From Pilasporangium apinafurcum (lineage: Eukaryota > Oomycota > Peronosporomycetes > Pythiales > Pythiaceae), in assembly GCA_001600495.1 (NCBI GenBank), contig BCKE01000012.1, positions 421,844 through 485,843 of the forward strand: a DNA stretch of 64,000 bases. Reading direction: 5' to 3'. The notes under the pieces are model-generated. The model searched no databases. It had not been told where the DNA came from and worked only from the letters and a program-made list of their open reading frames with translations. A program made the position numbers and the translations under genes. Below are positions 22,367 to 34,103 of the stretch, in pieces. Each line of letters starts with the position of its first letter. Position 1 is the stretch's first letter.

Positions 22367-25300
22367 ATGACGTCACCTCGCTCCAAGTGGAAAGTTTGTT
22401 CCGATGACACTGGCAACCTGTATTTTTACAACACTGTCACGGGTGACTCGATGTGGGAACTGCCCGACGACGACGATGATGACAACGATCAATCACTGGC
22501 ACAACAGCAACAGCAGCAGGAACCCATGGATGTCGTTAATGCCTTCAATGCCACCACTACCAACTTACCAGACACACCATACAAGTTAAAGGAGGAGTAT
22601 TCTGCTACTGAAATTGCGGTAGGTGTTGTTGATACCTTCATGGGGCTGCTGGATCAGTTGGAAAACCAATTACAGAGTGGAGCTACCCAAAAGAAGAAGA
22701 AGAGATTCGTGTCGGCTGCGGCGGAAACACGGTTTCAGAAAAATTTGTGCAAGACAGCCAAAAAACAAGCACGTATTCGTGAGCAAATGGTTGCCAAGTA
22801 CATGGAAATGCTGCTTTTCCCATCCACGCGACCATCTCAACATAGTTTAGTAACTTCTCCCGTCCAGAATCATATACAAAACATCTCCATGAACAGAAAT
22901 AATCAGGACAGAAATCCAGTGGGATCACTCTTTACATCGGATGACACGCTCCGCTGGCGACTCGAAGCACAAGTCGAACAGCTTAAGAAGCGCTTGGGGG
23001 TCCGAAAACGGCGTCGGGAGCATCGACGACAAGTGTATGACCGCATGATACAACGTCAGCTGCTGAGAGACTTTCAATCATCATTGACAAGCCATTTCCT
23101 ACAGCAAATTCATGCGACAAGTAGCTCGGAACTGCAAAAGCGGCGAATTTTGCTGCTCACGACCGCTCAAGCCCGTGCTGAACTCGAACGAAAGCGCAAT
23201 GCTCGTATGGAACCGGAATTGTTAGAGAGAATGGTACTGGAGCGTTCTCAGGCACGCGAATTGAGGCGGAAGAATTTACAAAAGGTGTTTGTCTTGCTTG
23301 ACGAAGCAGGTGTGGGCAAATTGCATTTGCTGCAGATCCTCTTTGGACTTTCCACGATCGAGTAAGTTCAATCGCAACGAAGCTACATGACGCACGTTCT
23401 TGCTCTCCTGCTGTCCCTCCCCATTGGTTTGCTTATGTACGAAATGGCTGCCTATCTTGACTAGGCCGACGCAACAATATGCCGCAAACGTCCACGGCCT
23501 GGCAGAATTATTGCATTCCAGCGAACTCCAACGATTTATGATGGAATTTTGCGATCGCTTCCACATGAAAGACGCCTGTTTCGTGACGGAGACCGAGTTT
23601 GACGAGTTTGTAGCCATCCTTGAGGACGTTCTGGAGCATGTAGCGGCGGTGAAGGTGGCAGTGAAAGAGGCTGAAGACGAGATCGAAGCCACAATAGACG
23701 CTGCGTCCAACAGCGTAGGGGTGAGTCTGGTTCGTGCACGTCTCAACATTGTCTCAAAAAAGATACTTGAGCAAGAACTTGCACTGTTAAAAACAACCGA
23801 CGCAGAAATACAGGCACAGAAAGACTATGCATTTCGAAGCGCTTTCACCATTCGCAGTGAACAGGAAGAAAGCTTGTTGATTCCCAAAGAGACATGGGAG
23901 AAGCACCATCACCATCGATTTATTCGCTTTGGCGATGGGAATGAAGCCGAGGATGAACTGTCGTTGCCGCTGTATTGTTGCTTGTGTCGACGACGCAAAT
24001 GGGAGCTGGCCCGGAAGGAGCAAGAAGAACAAGAAAGTGAGTATCGCAGCCATTGGCCGACACTATTACAAATGATGATCAAGAACGAAGAACTCAAGAT
24101 GACGAACACAGAAGAAGAGCAGGCACCAGCAGTTTCCATAGTGCCGGTGGAAGATGATTCAAAATGGACACCAAGTCTTCCGCATGCAGAGGTCACTGAA
24201 GACATTGTGTATAAAGGCGGCAGCTCTTATCGAATAGAGACTCAACACAGCATCGATCTAGACGTAATGGAGACTATGAAGGCGTTGGTGATGATGGTAG
24301 AGCGGATTATGGAAAATGACGCACATCTCGAACCACTGAAACAGCGAGTGCACATCCAACCACTTCTCAGACGTAAACCAAAGCACACAGTACCGAAAGC
24401 CAAGAAGAAGATAACGTCGCATGGCTCCTCATTGTCTTCATCTTCTGCAGAACTGCACGAGCACATCAATGCGCTGGAACGAGAGGAGCAAAATCGCAAG
24501 GCGATGTATTTTGAAGAGGTCACGATGATTATCTTGATCGAACGCAACCGACGACATCTTGAACGACCGTTGCTTCGCATTCAAGACGCGGCGCATAACG
24601 CGTATATTCGCATGCTGCAGCACTGCGTCAATATTACCCCATTCTTGTTCCGGCTGCAATTTGAACGGTGTTTGGCGTTTGAGCCGCCTCAGAGACTTGT
24701 GCTTCAAATGGCCGATTACGGAGAGAATACTGGTAGCAGGGTCCCACATTATTGGATTCTGCAGACAATAGCATGCAATAATGAGAGCGAGGCCAATTAC
24801 ATTGTCTCACAGACCAAACTGATCGAACAGCGATTGAGCCAGCAACCTTTTGTTGCATGGGTCGTATCGACAGACAAGTACATGTACCAATTCTTTGCCG
24901 AGTCTGGGATGCTCGTGGAATGCTGGCCGATCGTAGTTGTCGTGCGCGAGTATTTCCAACAAGGATCGTGGGTGAAGCACTTAAAACGACAGTATATCTT
25001 GAACTCCAACTCGTCGTATGAATCGATGGAGCAGCACGTACTCGATGTGTTTCGTGATGTAGCAGCTGGGTTATCCGCCATGCATAGCCTCGGTGTATTG
25101 CACTTGAACATCAATTTGGGCAATTTTTACATCTCTGATGGGGATGTTGTTGGGAGAACTACACCGTTTGTTAAGATTGGTGATCTGCTGGCTTGGAAGC
25201 ATGGATTCGATGCTCATGCTCTGAACACTGCCTCCATGATAGACCGCCTCAATAATCGATACGCGCCACCGGAGGCTGCACAAGTAGACGAGAAAAATCA

Positions 25301-25592
25301 AAAGCCGTTGACGGCAAAAGTGGACGTCTGGATGCTTGGATGTGCGTTATTTGATGCATTAGCCATGTGGCAGAGGCATCAATTGCAGTCCAGTACTTTC
25401 ACAGTAACATCCACCACAATTTTTCACCTCAAACCCATCCAGGAAATCCTACAGGAGGTCCCACTACAAGCGAGTTTGACCGTACGATCGCTTCTGCGTA
25501 TGCTATTACAACCAAATCCAGCACAGCGTCCGCAGATGGCTCAAGTTATGGAATTCCTTTCGTTCGCAGGTAGCGGTAGACACACTTCGTAG
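22367..25592 (+). CDS. WW-domain pseudokinase
   Basis: 1040 aa from exons 22367-23361 and 23465-25592. A WW domain opens the protein (KWKVCSDDTGNLYFYN...DSMWELP, 22388-22477). A long helical, coiled-coil middle follows, rich in Arg/Glu/Gln. The C-terminal 350 residues have a protein kinase fold: HVLDVFRDVAAGLSAMHSLG, then the catalytic loop HLNINLGN in place of HRDxKxxN, VKIGDLLAW in place of DFG, RYAPPEA as the APE block, and KVDVWMLGCALFDAL as subdomain IX. The catalytic Asp of HRD is Asn and the loop Lys is also Asn, while the metal-binding Asp position of DFG appears kept (DLL). I see no clear Gly-rich loop. It is therefore predicted to be catalytically dead and to act as a scaffold, with WW recruiting Pro-rich partners. 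Confidence 0.8.
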
Positions 25593-25943
25593 AAAGTAGA
25601 CCTTACATAGACGATTTATGGTTTGTACAACACCGCTGCTTGTGATAAACAAACTATGGATGATTTTATGGGCCAAGGAAAAATGCCAGACACGAAAGTG
25701 GTGTGCCGTTTCAGGCAACTAACTTCATGCATGCAGACATTCGAGTCTTTTCGACAACGAATAAAATATAAACAACACTCGATCGGTCGCTTGGCGTCGG
25801 TTTGAGGGCATCCAAATCCAAACAACGTCGGCATCATCTTCGAACACAGGAAACAAGAGAGGGAGGGAATATCTGATACACCTCTCCACATTCAGACAAC
25901 CTAGTTTTCATCCTATTCTTCCGTCTCCTCACCCCATGAGAAA
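25593..25943. other. Intergenic gap
   Basis: 351 bp between two plus-strand genes, containing the 3' end of the pseudokinase gene (AATAAA at 25761) and the promoter of the ankyrin-TOG gene. Nothing else seen. Confidence 0.6.
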
Positions 25944-28900
25944 ATGACTCAGAAGCAAAATTATAAGGAACTTTTTCAGGCAGCGCAGCACGATGACTTT
26001 ACAGCAGTTCGTGATTACTTGCAAGTAATTCTTCACGAGCAAGCTGAGGAATCTTCTGAGAACTGCACCAACACTACCGTCAAGACGCTCGTGGAGCCGA
26101 AAACGAAAAACACACTCCTACACTACGCATGTGACAACGGGAATCTCGATGCGTGTAAATACTTGCTCATGTGTGATGGCATGTTCGAGAGCTTCTTGAA
26201 CGAACCGAATACGTTTGGCCATACGCCATTGTTTTATGCATGTAGCAGTGGCAGACTACCGCTTGTCAAATGGCTGATCTCTAACGGCGCCGACATCGAT
26301 ACCGACTACAGTGATCGTATCGACATCACGCCTCGCGACGGAGACCATGGTATCTTCACGCCATTACAGATCGCATGTTTCAAAGGCAACGACGAGATCG
26401 TGAATTTTCTTGTGGAATGCAACGCAGAGCTCTCCGGTACGCGAAGGAACGCAAAAACACCATTGCATGTAGCATGTTCAGCTAACCATCGCAGCATCGT
26501 CAAGGTATTGCTGGAAGCTGGAGCAGATGTGCATGCCTGCGATGATCAAGGTAAAACGCCGATCGATGTTGCGCACGCATCCTTGTTACCATTGCTATTA
26601 GATGAAGAGCACGGTGAGCGAGAAATGGGTGAGGACAGCGACCTTGAAGCTCCTACTGATGGCGATGACAACGATGGGGAAGAAGATATGAGTTTTGCAG
26701 CCAGCGGTGAGCAACGATTGCTAGTAGAAACGATCAAAAGCGCATTTGGTAGCCAAATCGCACGTGATTTCACGCATAAAGCATGGAAAACACGCGTGAA
26801 CGCTATTACGGAAGCAAGTCTATGCTTTCAGAATGTATCATCCTCCAACACCAAAGCCAACATAAAGTTGTTTGATGGAGCGTGTCGAATGCTGTGCGCG
26901 GGATTACAGGATCCAGTCGCTCAGGTTGTCTCTAGTTGCTGCACACAACTGCTGAAGGCCGCATTTACCGCCGCGATGAATGAAAAGGAGTTTCATACAT
27001 CTCAATTCCATTGTGACCGTCCGATACTGCGTGAAATTACCGCACAATTACTCAATCGTGGTGCTGCATCCAACGACAAAGATGCTAGTGAAGCTGTAGC
27101 GTGTTTGCTATTCTTGATCTGCAAGAGCATGGACCTCACACAATCGATTACAACACAAATCTCACAGATCATGGCTACCACATCATCTACAACGCTTGCG
27201 TCATTACCTGCGAAGAGCAACAGCGATAGCTCCACGAATTCGATCGCGAGCACAACTACGTCTTGGCGACTTCAGCTCGTAGCAATCAAGATCTTCAATA
27301 CCATCGCTAGTCAGTATCGACTCGATCCGACTACTAGTGGACTCAACTTCGCCGACGCTATTAAAGTCAGTATGGCAGCACTCGAAAATTCTAGCGTCCA
27401 CGTGCGAACAGCAGCGATCGATCTGTTGGTGCAATGTCTTCTCATCCGATGTGAACAATCTGGTTGACACCCTAATTGTATTTCTATACGCATGTGAACA
27501 CTTGACAAACTACTGACACTTTGTTGTTTCATGTGCGTAGATATGACTGGAACGACTGACGAGATCTATGAGCAAATGAAAAACTGGTGTGAATCGCTCT
27601 TTAAACAGCAAAATCAACCGTTAAAACCGTCCATTCAAGCGAAAATTAATAACGGACTGAAGAATGCGCTTCAAAAGAGTAAACGACTCCAGAATATCGC
27701 TGCGTCCGAAGGAAAATTCTCACCAACAGAGCGACGACCATTTGTAGCTGGAGATGAAGGAAGTGGGGGAAAATTTGACGTTCCGACGCCTTCATTGTCT
27801 CCTCGCAGTAAAAGCACTCAACGAGAAGACGATCTTCCCTATGCTGAGCCCATCCAGGAGCAATATCAGGCTGAGACGAAAGATCTTCTTACCTGTTTCG
27901 GTGAGAAGGTCACGCGATGCCTCTTCTCAAATGCGTGGGCACCACGAGTGGAGGCGCTTAGTTTTCTACAACATCAAATCGAGTCGCGGCAGCTCTCGTT
28001 TGACGGAAACAAGTCGCAGCGTATTTTACTGGTCAGCTCGCTTCAGAAAACGCTGCTTCAGGCACTTCAAGATCGAGTTAACTCGGTTTTTGAAGCAGGA
28101 GTTGCCTTACTCATGGAAGTCACGATCGCATTTAACAATTCTTCTTCTACACAAGAGGACAAAACGAGTGTGATGCAGGATTTGCTACGGCCATTGATTC
28201 CTCGGCTACTCGTCAAATTGGGTGATTCTAAAAGTCGGATACATGTCACTGTGGAAGATGCCTTGCTTCTCCTATCCCGTCAGTGTGGATCTATTGGACC
28301 AGCGTTTTTACTTGAGGAGATGATTGCTTATGATCGGAATGCATCACCGCAAACACTTTCAGCGACTTATTTGGGGAACAAAATGGCATTGATCTCGAAA
28401 TTGCTGTTAGAATTCGGTGTACAAGAGGGAGGAGAGCCCAGTGGTATCCTCCCAATCAAGAATGTCTTGCAGCCAGCGTTACAGGTCTGTGAGCATAAAG
28501 ACCATGGTGTGCGGCAAGTAGCATTGCAGATTGTGGCAGACACGCTGCAAGTCGCGCGAACAGCGACCATGCCATTCTTAGATGCGCTGGCTCGGTCTTC
28601 ACGACAAAAAATCATTTCTAAATTGGTCGAAAAGGGCGTGCTGGCATCGGATCTGCTCATGGACGAAGTCGATGATTTTGAGATTGTAAATGAGCCCATG
28701 ACGAGTCGACCAGGGACATCTGGTGGGATTCGTCCACCTACTGCGTCTGGGTCATCGACTAAACATCGCCCTGCTCTCTCCAACACGTCGCTTTCCTCCG
28801 CACCCGCTGCCCACAGCAGTGCATCACTCACTCAACCTGTCACGCTACCTTACGGAACAGCACTCACCAGTGAGCAAAAGGAGATGTTTTCCCCAGTTAT

Positions 28901-31157
28901 TCAAGGATTTGGTGAAGAACTTGTACGTTGCTTGCTCGATAAAGCGTGGGCACAACGAGAGGCTGCCATACGTGAGATTGAACGACAGGTGATTTGCAGC
29001 GCTAACGGAAAATTGCCTCCGGAGCAAGCACTTCCGAAAACATTGACTACACTCGGCTATCTATCGCATGTTTTGGAAATCGGAATGAACGATACGGTTG
29101 CTAGGGTGTTCCAGTGCTCGTTGCGGCTCTTTCAAGTAACAGCGCAGGACTTTTTGCCACTGCTTCCCGATAGTGAAAGCAGCCATTTGGATGAGATCTT
29201 ATCCAACGTCGTGGGCTTGGTGTTACAGAAGCTAGGCGATACCAAGCAACGTATTCGGCAAGACTGCTTCACGTTGCTGCATTCCATGGCATCTCTCAAT
29301 CACATTGGTCATGCAAGGCTATGCAAGATGCTCGCAGACAAATATCAACAGCTTGTGAGTTCGTCAGCTACGGTTGCATCTTCTCCATTGATGATCGGAG
29401 AGCTTCTGCGGCTATTCACGTTACTTATCAAGGAAGCACCAACGTCAGCACAGCGAATAGACCTTGCTGCTATTCTGACACTCTTGACGCCTACGTTTGA
29501 AAACAAACATGTCGATGTTCGAAATGCTGCCATTGATACGTATGCTGCTATATATGAAGTCACAAATGGCGGTCAAGACGATCACTACCGCGGTTCGCTG
29601 GATTTGCATGGGTTCCTGGCACAAACAAAGCCTACAATCCGTGAAGCCATCACACGTAGCGTCGTCCAGATCAGTAAAACCGCGTTGGTTGCAGCTGGAA
29701 GTGGTGAGGATGCCGACCGTCCAGAAGTTGATAGCGGACGACAGCAACCACTCGCGCTAGACGTCGCGAAATTGACGCAGATTTGCGGTGGTCCGCAGAT
29801 CCCGACACTACTGACGTCTGCTTCGAGTGCACAGCAATGCCTTGGGATAGATAAACTCATGGGGTTGTTTTTAGATGCACCGAGAAATCCTGCTTTTAAA
29901 GGAGGATGGGAACTTTCTTGCCTCTTGGCGAAACAGTTGGCGTTGGAAGGCATACCGTCTGTGTGTTTATTAGCGATGGAGTTACTCGAATTGCTTGTGA
30001 ATCCACCGTTGACAGGAGCTGTAGCTGCTGAATACGCCATTCCTTGGGGAGAGTGGGGGGTACACCTCGTCCTTGGTTCCACCATTCGTAGCATTGTGCA
30101 GCTGAGTGCGAACGAAAGCGTGCGAGTGCGCAGTCGAGTCAAATCTTTACTACAAGTTGTCGCGGCCAAGAACAGTGCTGGAAAGAATGCCGTCAGCAAT
30201 GCCTTGCTCAGCGCTCCTGAGGATCAGCAGAATGTTGCCGAAGTGTCCAAACGTGGACTCAAAATTACGAGGTGTAAGCTGCGATGGCAATTCATGTTGC
30301 GCCTTGAATTGCTGTATGACTTAATGACTGGGAGTGGGAGGACTGAAGAAAATAACAATGCGGCTGTCACAAGTACTTCCGGACGTCGAAAGATTTCTTC
30401 CAACGTCTCCACGTCGAAATCCTCGAGCGATGCATTGGGGATTGAGAATGTCGTACCCTTCTTGGGCTCCTCTGTGACGCATCCGAGTCCGTCTGTGCGC
30501 GCAGCATCACGCAAGATCATGAACTTTCTTCGATCGACACGAGAGCAAGACGTGCTGAAATTCATTCAGGAAGGCTGTTCATCGCAACTGCAGCGACGGT
30601 TGCAAACACTTTTAGGCAGCCAGGAAGAGACGGAAATGAACAATGCTGATCATTTCAACGTCGATGATGCCACGTGCGTCCGGGGCTCACGAGCGTCACA
30701 TGTCAGAAGAATCGCCGCACTCCGGCCACCACGGTCGGTGCCAGTAGAAGAAACAAAAATGATGGTCGACGTGTTTCCTCCTCCCCATTCCGCACCTGGT
30801 AAAAGTCGACGTCCCTCCATCCGAGAAAATGAAAACGATGACAATGACTCGATGAACGACGGTAGCAGCGGCTACGTCGTCATGCATCATAATGAACGGG
30901 ACGACCAATCACGCCAACACACATCCAAGCGTCAGCAACAACCGCAATCGGAAACGCCTATTTGGCTCGATCAAGGTACTTCGTTACGGAAGAAGAGTGG
31001 TACGTCTTCATATGGTGACAATGGAGGATATGGCGAACCTGAGTCGGTAGTTGGAGCAGCTGGGCTCATGAAGATCCGCCGAAAGAGCAGCTTTCGCACC
31101 GAGTCCGATAACAATGACGAGCGAGAAGCTGCCTACTCTCGAAACGGTATTCACTGA
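25944..31157 (+). CDS. Ankyrin-TOG domain microtubule-binding protein
   Basis: 1711 aa from exons 25944-27462 and 27541-31157. The N-terminal part has ankyrin repeats (NTLLHYACDNGNLDACKYLL, GHTPLFYACSSGRLPLVKWL, FTPLQIACFKGNDEIVNFL, KTPLHVACSANHRSIVKVLL) up to about residue 210, then an acidic linker. Three or more HEAT-type TOG modules follow. Each opens with a similar helix: FGSQIARDFTHKAWKTRVNA, FGEKVTRCLFSNAWAPRVEA and FGEELVRCLLDKAWAQREAA. This signature (aromatic/basic followed by W.xR.xA) is typical of TOG domains of the CEP104/TOGARAM type, which bind tubulin at cilium tips. The C-terminus is low complexity and charged. A role at flagella or microtubule ends is inferred from family. 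Confidence 0.82.
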
Positions 31158-31281
31158 GCTGAAAAAAGTTACATTAACCATGATGAATGCGTCAACCAAA
31201 ATCACAAAGCAGTCGTAACACATGTATCATCACAACTAAACTACACACAAACACATTATGTAACTTCGTTCTTACGTGCAT

Positions 31282-32624
31282 TCACTCGATGTTTATGGGT
31301 GTATCTTTCGTGCCAGCAGCTTCATCAATTGTAGACTCATCAGGTGTTTGAGATGACGACTCGTCAAAGCAAAATACACCCACCAAGCCGTAGTGATCCG
31401 AGGGCCAGAGTCTCTCTGTAATTTTTTCCTTGCCAATGATACAAATCTTTTGTAACACTGTTGCAGACGACAATGCAAACGCTTGGCGTCGTTTCTTTCC
31501 CGCATAGAAATACATGCGATCGAGGCGACTCTGGTAGGCACGACTGGTGACCAATCCATTTGTGGTGCCATCAAAAGTGTACCCATTCTCCTCTGTATTG
31601 CCGGGCACTGAAATCCATAGATCCCTCCATCCTGTCGGCAATCCTGCGGTTGACTATATATACACACTGGAAATAAGAACCAACTAGCCCACATACAAGT
31701 TGCATCAAGACTTTACGCACCATATCCATGTCACCAGAATTCAAATGTGTGCTCACTTCCTCTTTACCATTGCATTCAGTGGCTGACTTCTTTTCCACAT
31801 ATTCCTTTTCGTCCTTGTTCGCAGTTTGAAGGAAACATGCTTCATGGAACCACAGGTGGATCTCCAATATGCGTCCATTCGGTAAACGATCTTTGCCCAT
31901 CTTGCCCACACGAACAGTGTTTTTCTGGATCGCTTCGCCGCACTTGCGACATTTGGAGCGTGCCGTTTTGGCGCGTTCAACCTCTAAATCCACTGCTGCT
32001 GCCAGTTTTGGATCCAGAAGTTTCATATCGGCGCGCAAAAGGTTAGTATCCCCCATGAAAATCGCGCCTAAACAATCAACGTTGTCCTTCTCGTCTTCTT
32101 GGTGGACACGTTCTTGCAGCAATATCAGACTTTGCTGCAATTGTGACACACGAGCGCGCGCAAATTGAGGCAGACTCTCTAAATGTGAAGTTCCTACAAA
32201 GAGCGAGCATCCAGGTGACGGCTCCACATGCATAAACAGCAACTCCCGCCCCATTCCGGAATTACTGAACGGCAGTGTCTCGATGCCCAACACGGGCAGC
32301 GCACTGAACAGAACCACATAGTACGCCGTTGAAAATGGCCGCACGATATCACTACTGCAGTCATAGTACCGTGCCCAGCGCTAGAGGAAGCCATAGCAAA
32401 GGAAATTAGCTTCTTCTGTATCAAGGTTCAACTCAACCAATTTATCTTGCCTGTGCTCTGAGTAGCTTGAGCGAGTCGTTCGTGACCTCCTGGAAGCCGA
32501 TCACCGCTGGACGATGCTTTTCAATGAGCATACCGATAGCTTTCATGCGCACGTCCATGCAGATGGGCTCAAAATATAGATTGAACGTCAAGATCCGCAG
32601 CATTATGGGTCCACTTTTGCTCAT
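31282..32624 (-). CDS. TDP2-like phosphodiesterase with inserted PARP-type zinc finger
   Basis: Endonuclease/exonuclease/phosphatase (EEP) fold protein of 409 aa, closest to tyrosyl-DNA phosphodiesterase 2, which removes topoisomerase II adducts from 5' DNA ends. Exons (minus): 32451-32624, 31697-32380 and 31282-31653. EEP motifs in order: ILTFNLYF, VIGFQEVT (metal-binding Glu), TSHLESLP, FMGDTNLL, SRLDRMYF and the terminal PSDHYGLVG (catalytic His). Between GDTNLL and the later motifs lies a Cys/His finger, CRKCGEAIQKNTVRVGKMG, with LWFHEACFL, which has the CxxC...HxxC spacing of PARP-type nick sensors. The first intron (32381-32450) begins GC rather than GT, and the second (31654-31696) is only 43 nt. 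Substrate is inferred from family; a related EEP phosphatase is possible. Confidence 0.8.
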
Positions 32625-32853
32625 GTTTTCATCAAACGTTGCACTTGGCCTTCCTCCTCAAATCAATGTGGCCATGCCAGCGGAATACGGGGGTTACATT
32701 AGCACATTACCAGTTTATAGACTCGAATAGCTATTTTATGTGCTATTTCTTACTATTTGGGACCTAAAATTCCTTTATGTATCCTCAATTACTGCCTTAT
32801 CCTCAAATATACTCTGATCCAATTGCGAAGCAACGATAGCAATACTAGAAGAG

Positions 32854-33568
32854 ATGGCAACAACACTGGAAACGTTGCTCTCGTTTCTCTTTGTTGGCGC
32901 GCTATGGGGCTGCACGAACCCGCTCATCAAGAAAGGTAATGAGCGGCTATTGCAAATGCATCTCCATTGTCTTTGCGACGAACGAAACGTTGATAAGGTT
33001 GTTTGCTGATGTGGCTCCAGGTAGTTCGACTGACATGATGTACACAAGGAAGGACAATTCCGTCCAGGAATTCGCTACTCAGGCATTGCATTTGGTGAAA
33101 AACTGGCGGGTATGTACTGTTATCTATTGCGATCGCAATCTTAGATTTAATTGTTATATTGTCTATATTAGCTTGTCTTGCCCTTTGCCTTGAACCAAAG
33201 TGGCTCGGTTGCGTACGTATATCTCCTCGGATCTACTGGTATCTATTATCTATCATCTTACTTTCGTAACGCGCAAAAGAAAATCATCTTATGTCCACTG
33301 TCATGCATGTCATGAAAGAGATTTCGAATGCCGTGCCGATTTGCAATTCTCTCACGTTTGTGTTCACTGCAATGACGAGTCGACTGCTTGGAGAGAAACC
33401 CAAACGGCCAGTGTGTACGTACTCTGTCAATTTCAACACTTGTGTTTAGTATGAATTTGCGCTTATGCATCTCTCGGTGAAACTTGATTTTAACTAGCGA
33501 CCTACACCGGGATGCTTCTCATCTTGATTGGCGTCTTGATCTGCTTCAACAGCAAAGTAGTCACATAG
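32854..33568 (+). CDS. TMEM234: TMEM234-family membrane protein
   Basis: 134-aa multi-pass membrane protein of the TMEM234 family (EamA/DMT-like fold; transport substrate unknown). Five small exons: 32854-32935, 33021-33109, 33172-33238, 33319-33414 and 33498-33568. Conserved blocks are FVGALWGCTNPLIKKGS, LVLPFALNQSGSVAYVYLLG and ISNAVPICNSLTFVFTAMTS, and the last helix is YTGMLLILIGVLICF. About four membrane segments, as expected for this half-size family. The stop at 33566-33568 lies 2 bp from a minus-strand Fanzor remnant. Confidence 0.85.
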
Positions 33569-33570
33569 GG

Positions 33571-33870
33571 CTACCAATACGGACTAAACGTACGGACTAA
33601 ACCGTGTGGACGCGCTTGAGAGATTGTTAGGCTCTCCCGCCGTCCAAGAATACTCTTCATCGTCGTAATTCTAATGGTCTTGGAAGTCCATGTAGGAGAC
33701 ACATGGCGAGTGTAAGAATGTTTTTCGACGCATTCGCATCTCGCCTCCACGTCATTTTGCACTTGTTATTGTTGCAGTGGAGAATCTGATGGAAGTCCTG
33801 GTTCATCGAGCTGGTGTGTATGTGCTCAATGCACAACTTGTACTTGTGAAGCGACTAGTGGGCTATGATG
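33571..33870 (-). mobile_element. Second Fanzor 3' fragment
   Basis: Diverged, truncated copy of the 3' end of the element at 20401-21812. Coding similarity is clear from the zinc-finger/RuvC-III segment: minus-strand translation gives CNNNKCKMTWRRDANASKNI then LLHGLPRPLELRR and a stop, against CNNSEC...WERDGNASKSI...LLHGLPRPPELRR in the first copy. Upstream, similarity fades and the frame is not continuous. The noncoding tail to 33571 is also shared and here contains a tandem duplication of TACGGACTAAAC (33578-33603). No recombinase or RuvC-I part is present, so the fragment cannot encode a nuclease by itself. Confidence 0.75.
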
Positions 33871-34103
33871 CCATGGTTGAATGCATTTATACTGCACAGC
33901 ACCATCCATGAGCATTTTGGCTCTTATTTTTTTCAGAAAAAGAATTCTACAGCCGTGGACGCTATAAAGGAAACATTTTACATAAATAAATAATTGGGCT
34001 GCTCAAAAAATAGAGCTAAAAATTGAGCTAATAATGACGTGTGAATATCAATCACACGATTATTGCTCGTGGTGATCTGTAGAAGCAACAATCGCAAACC
34101 AAA

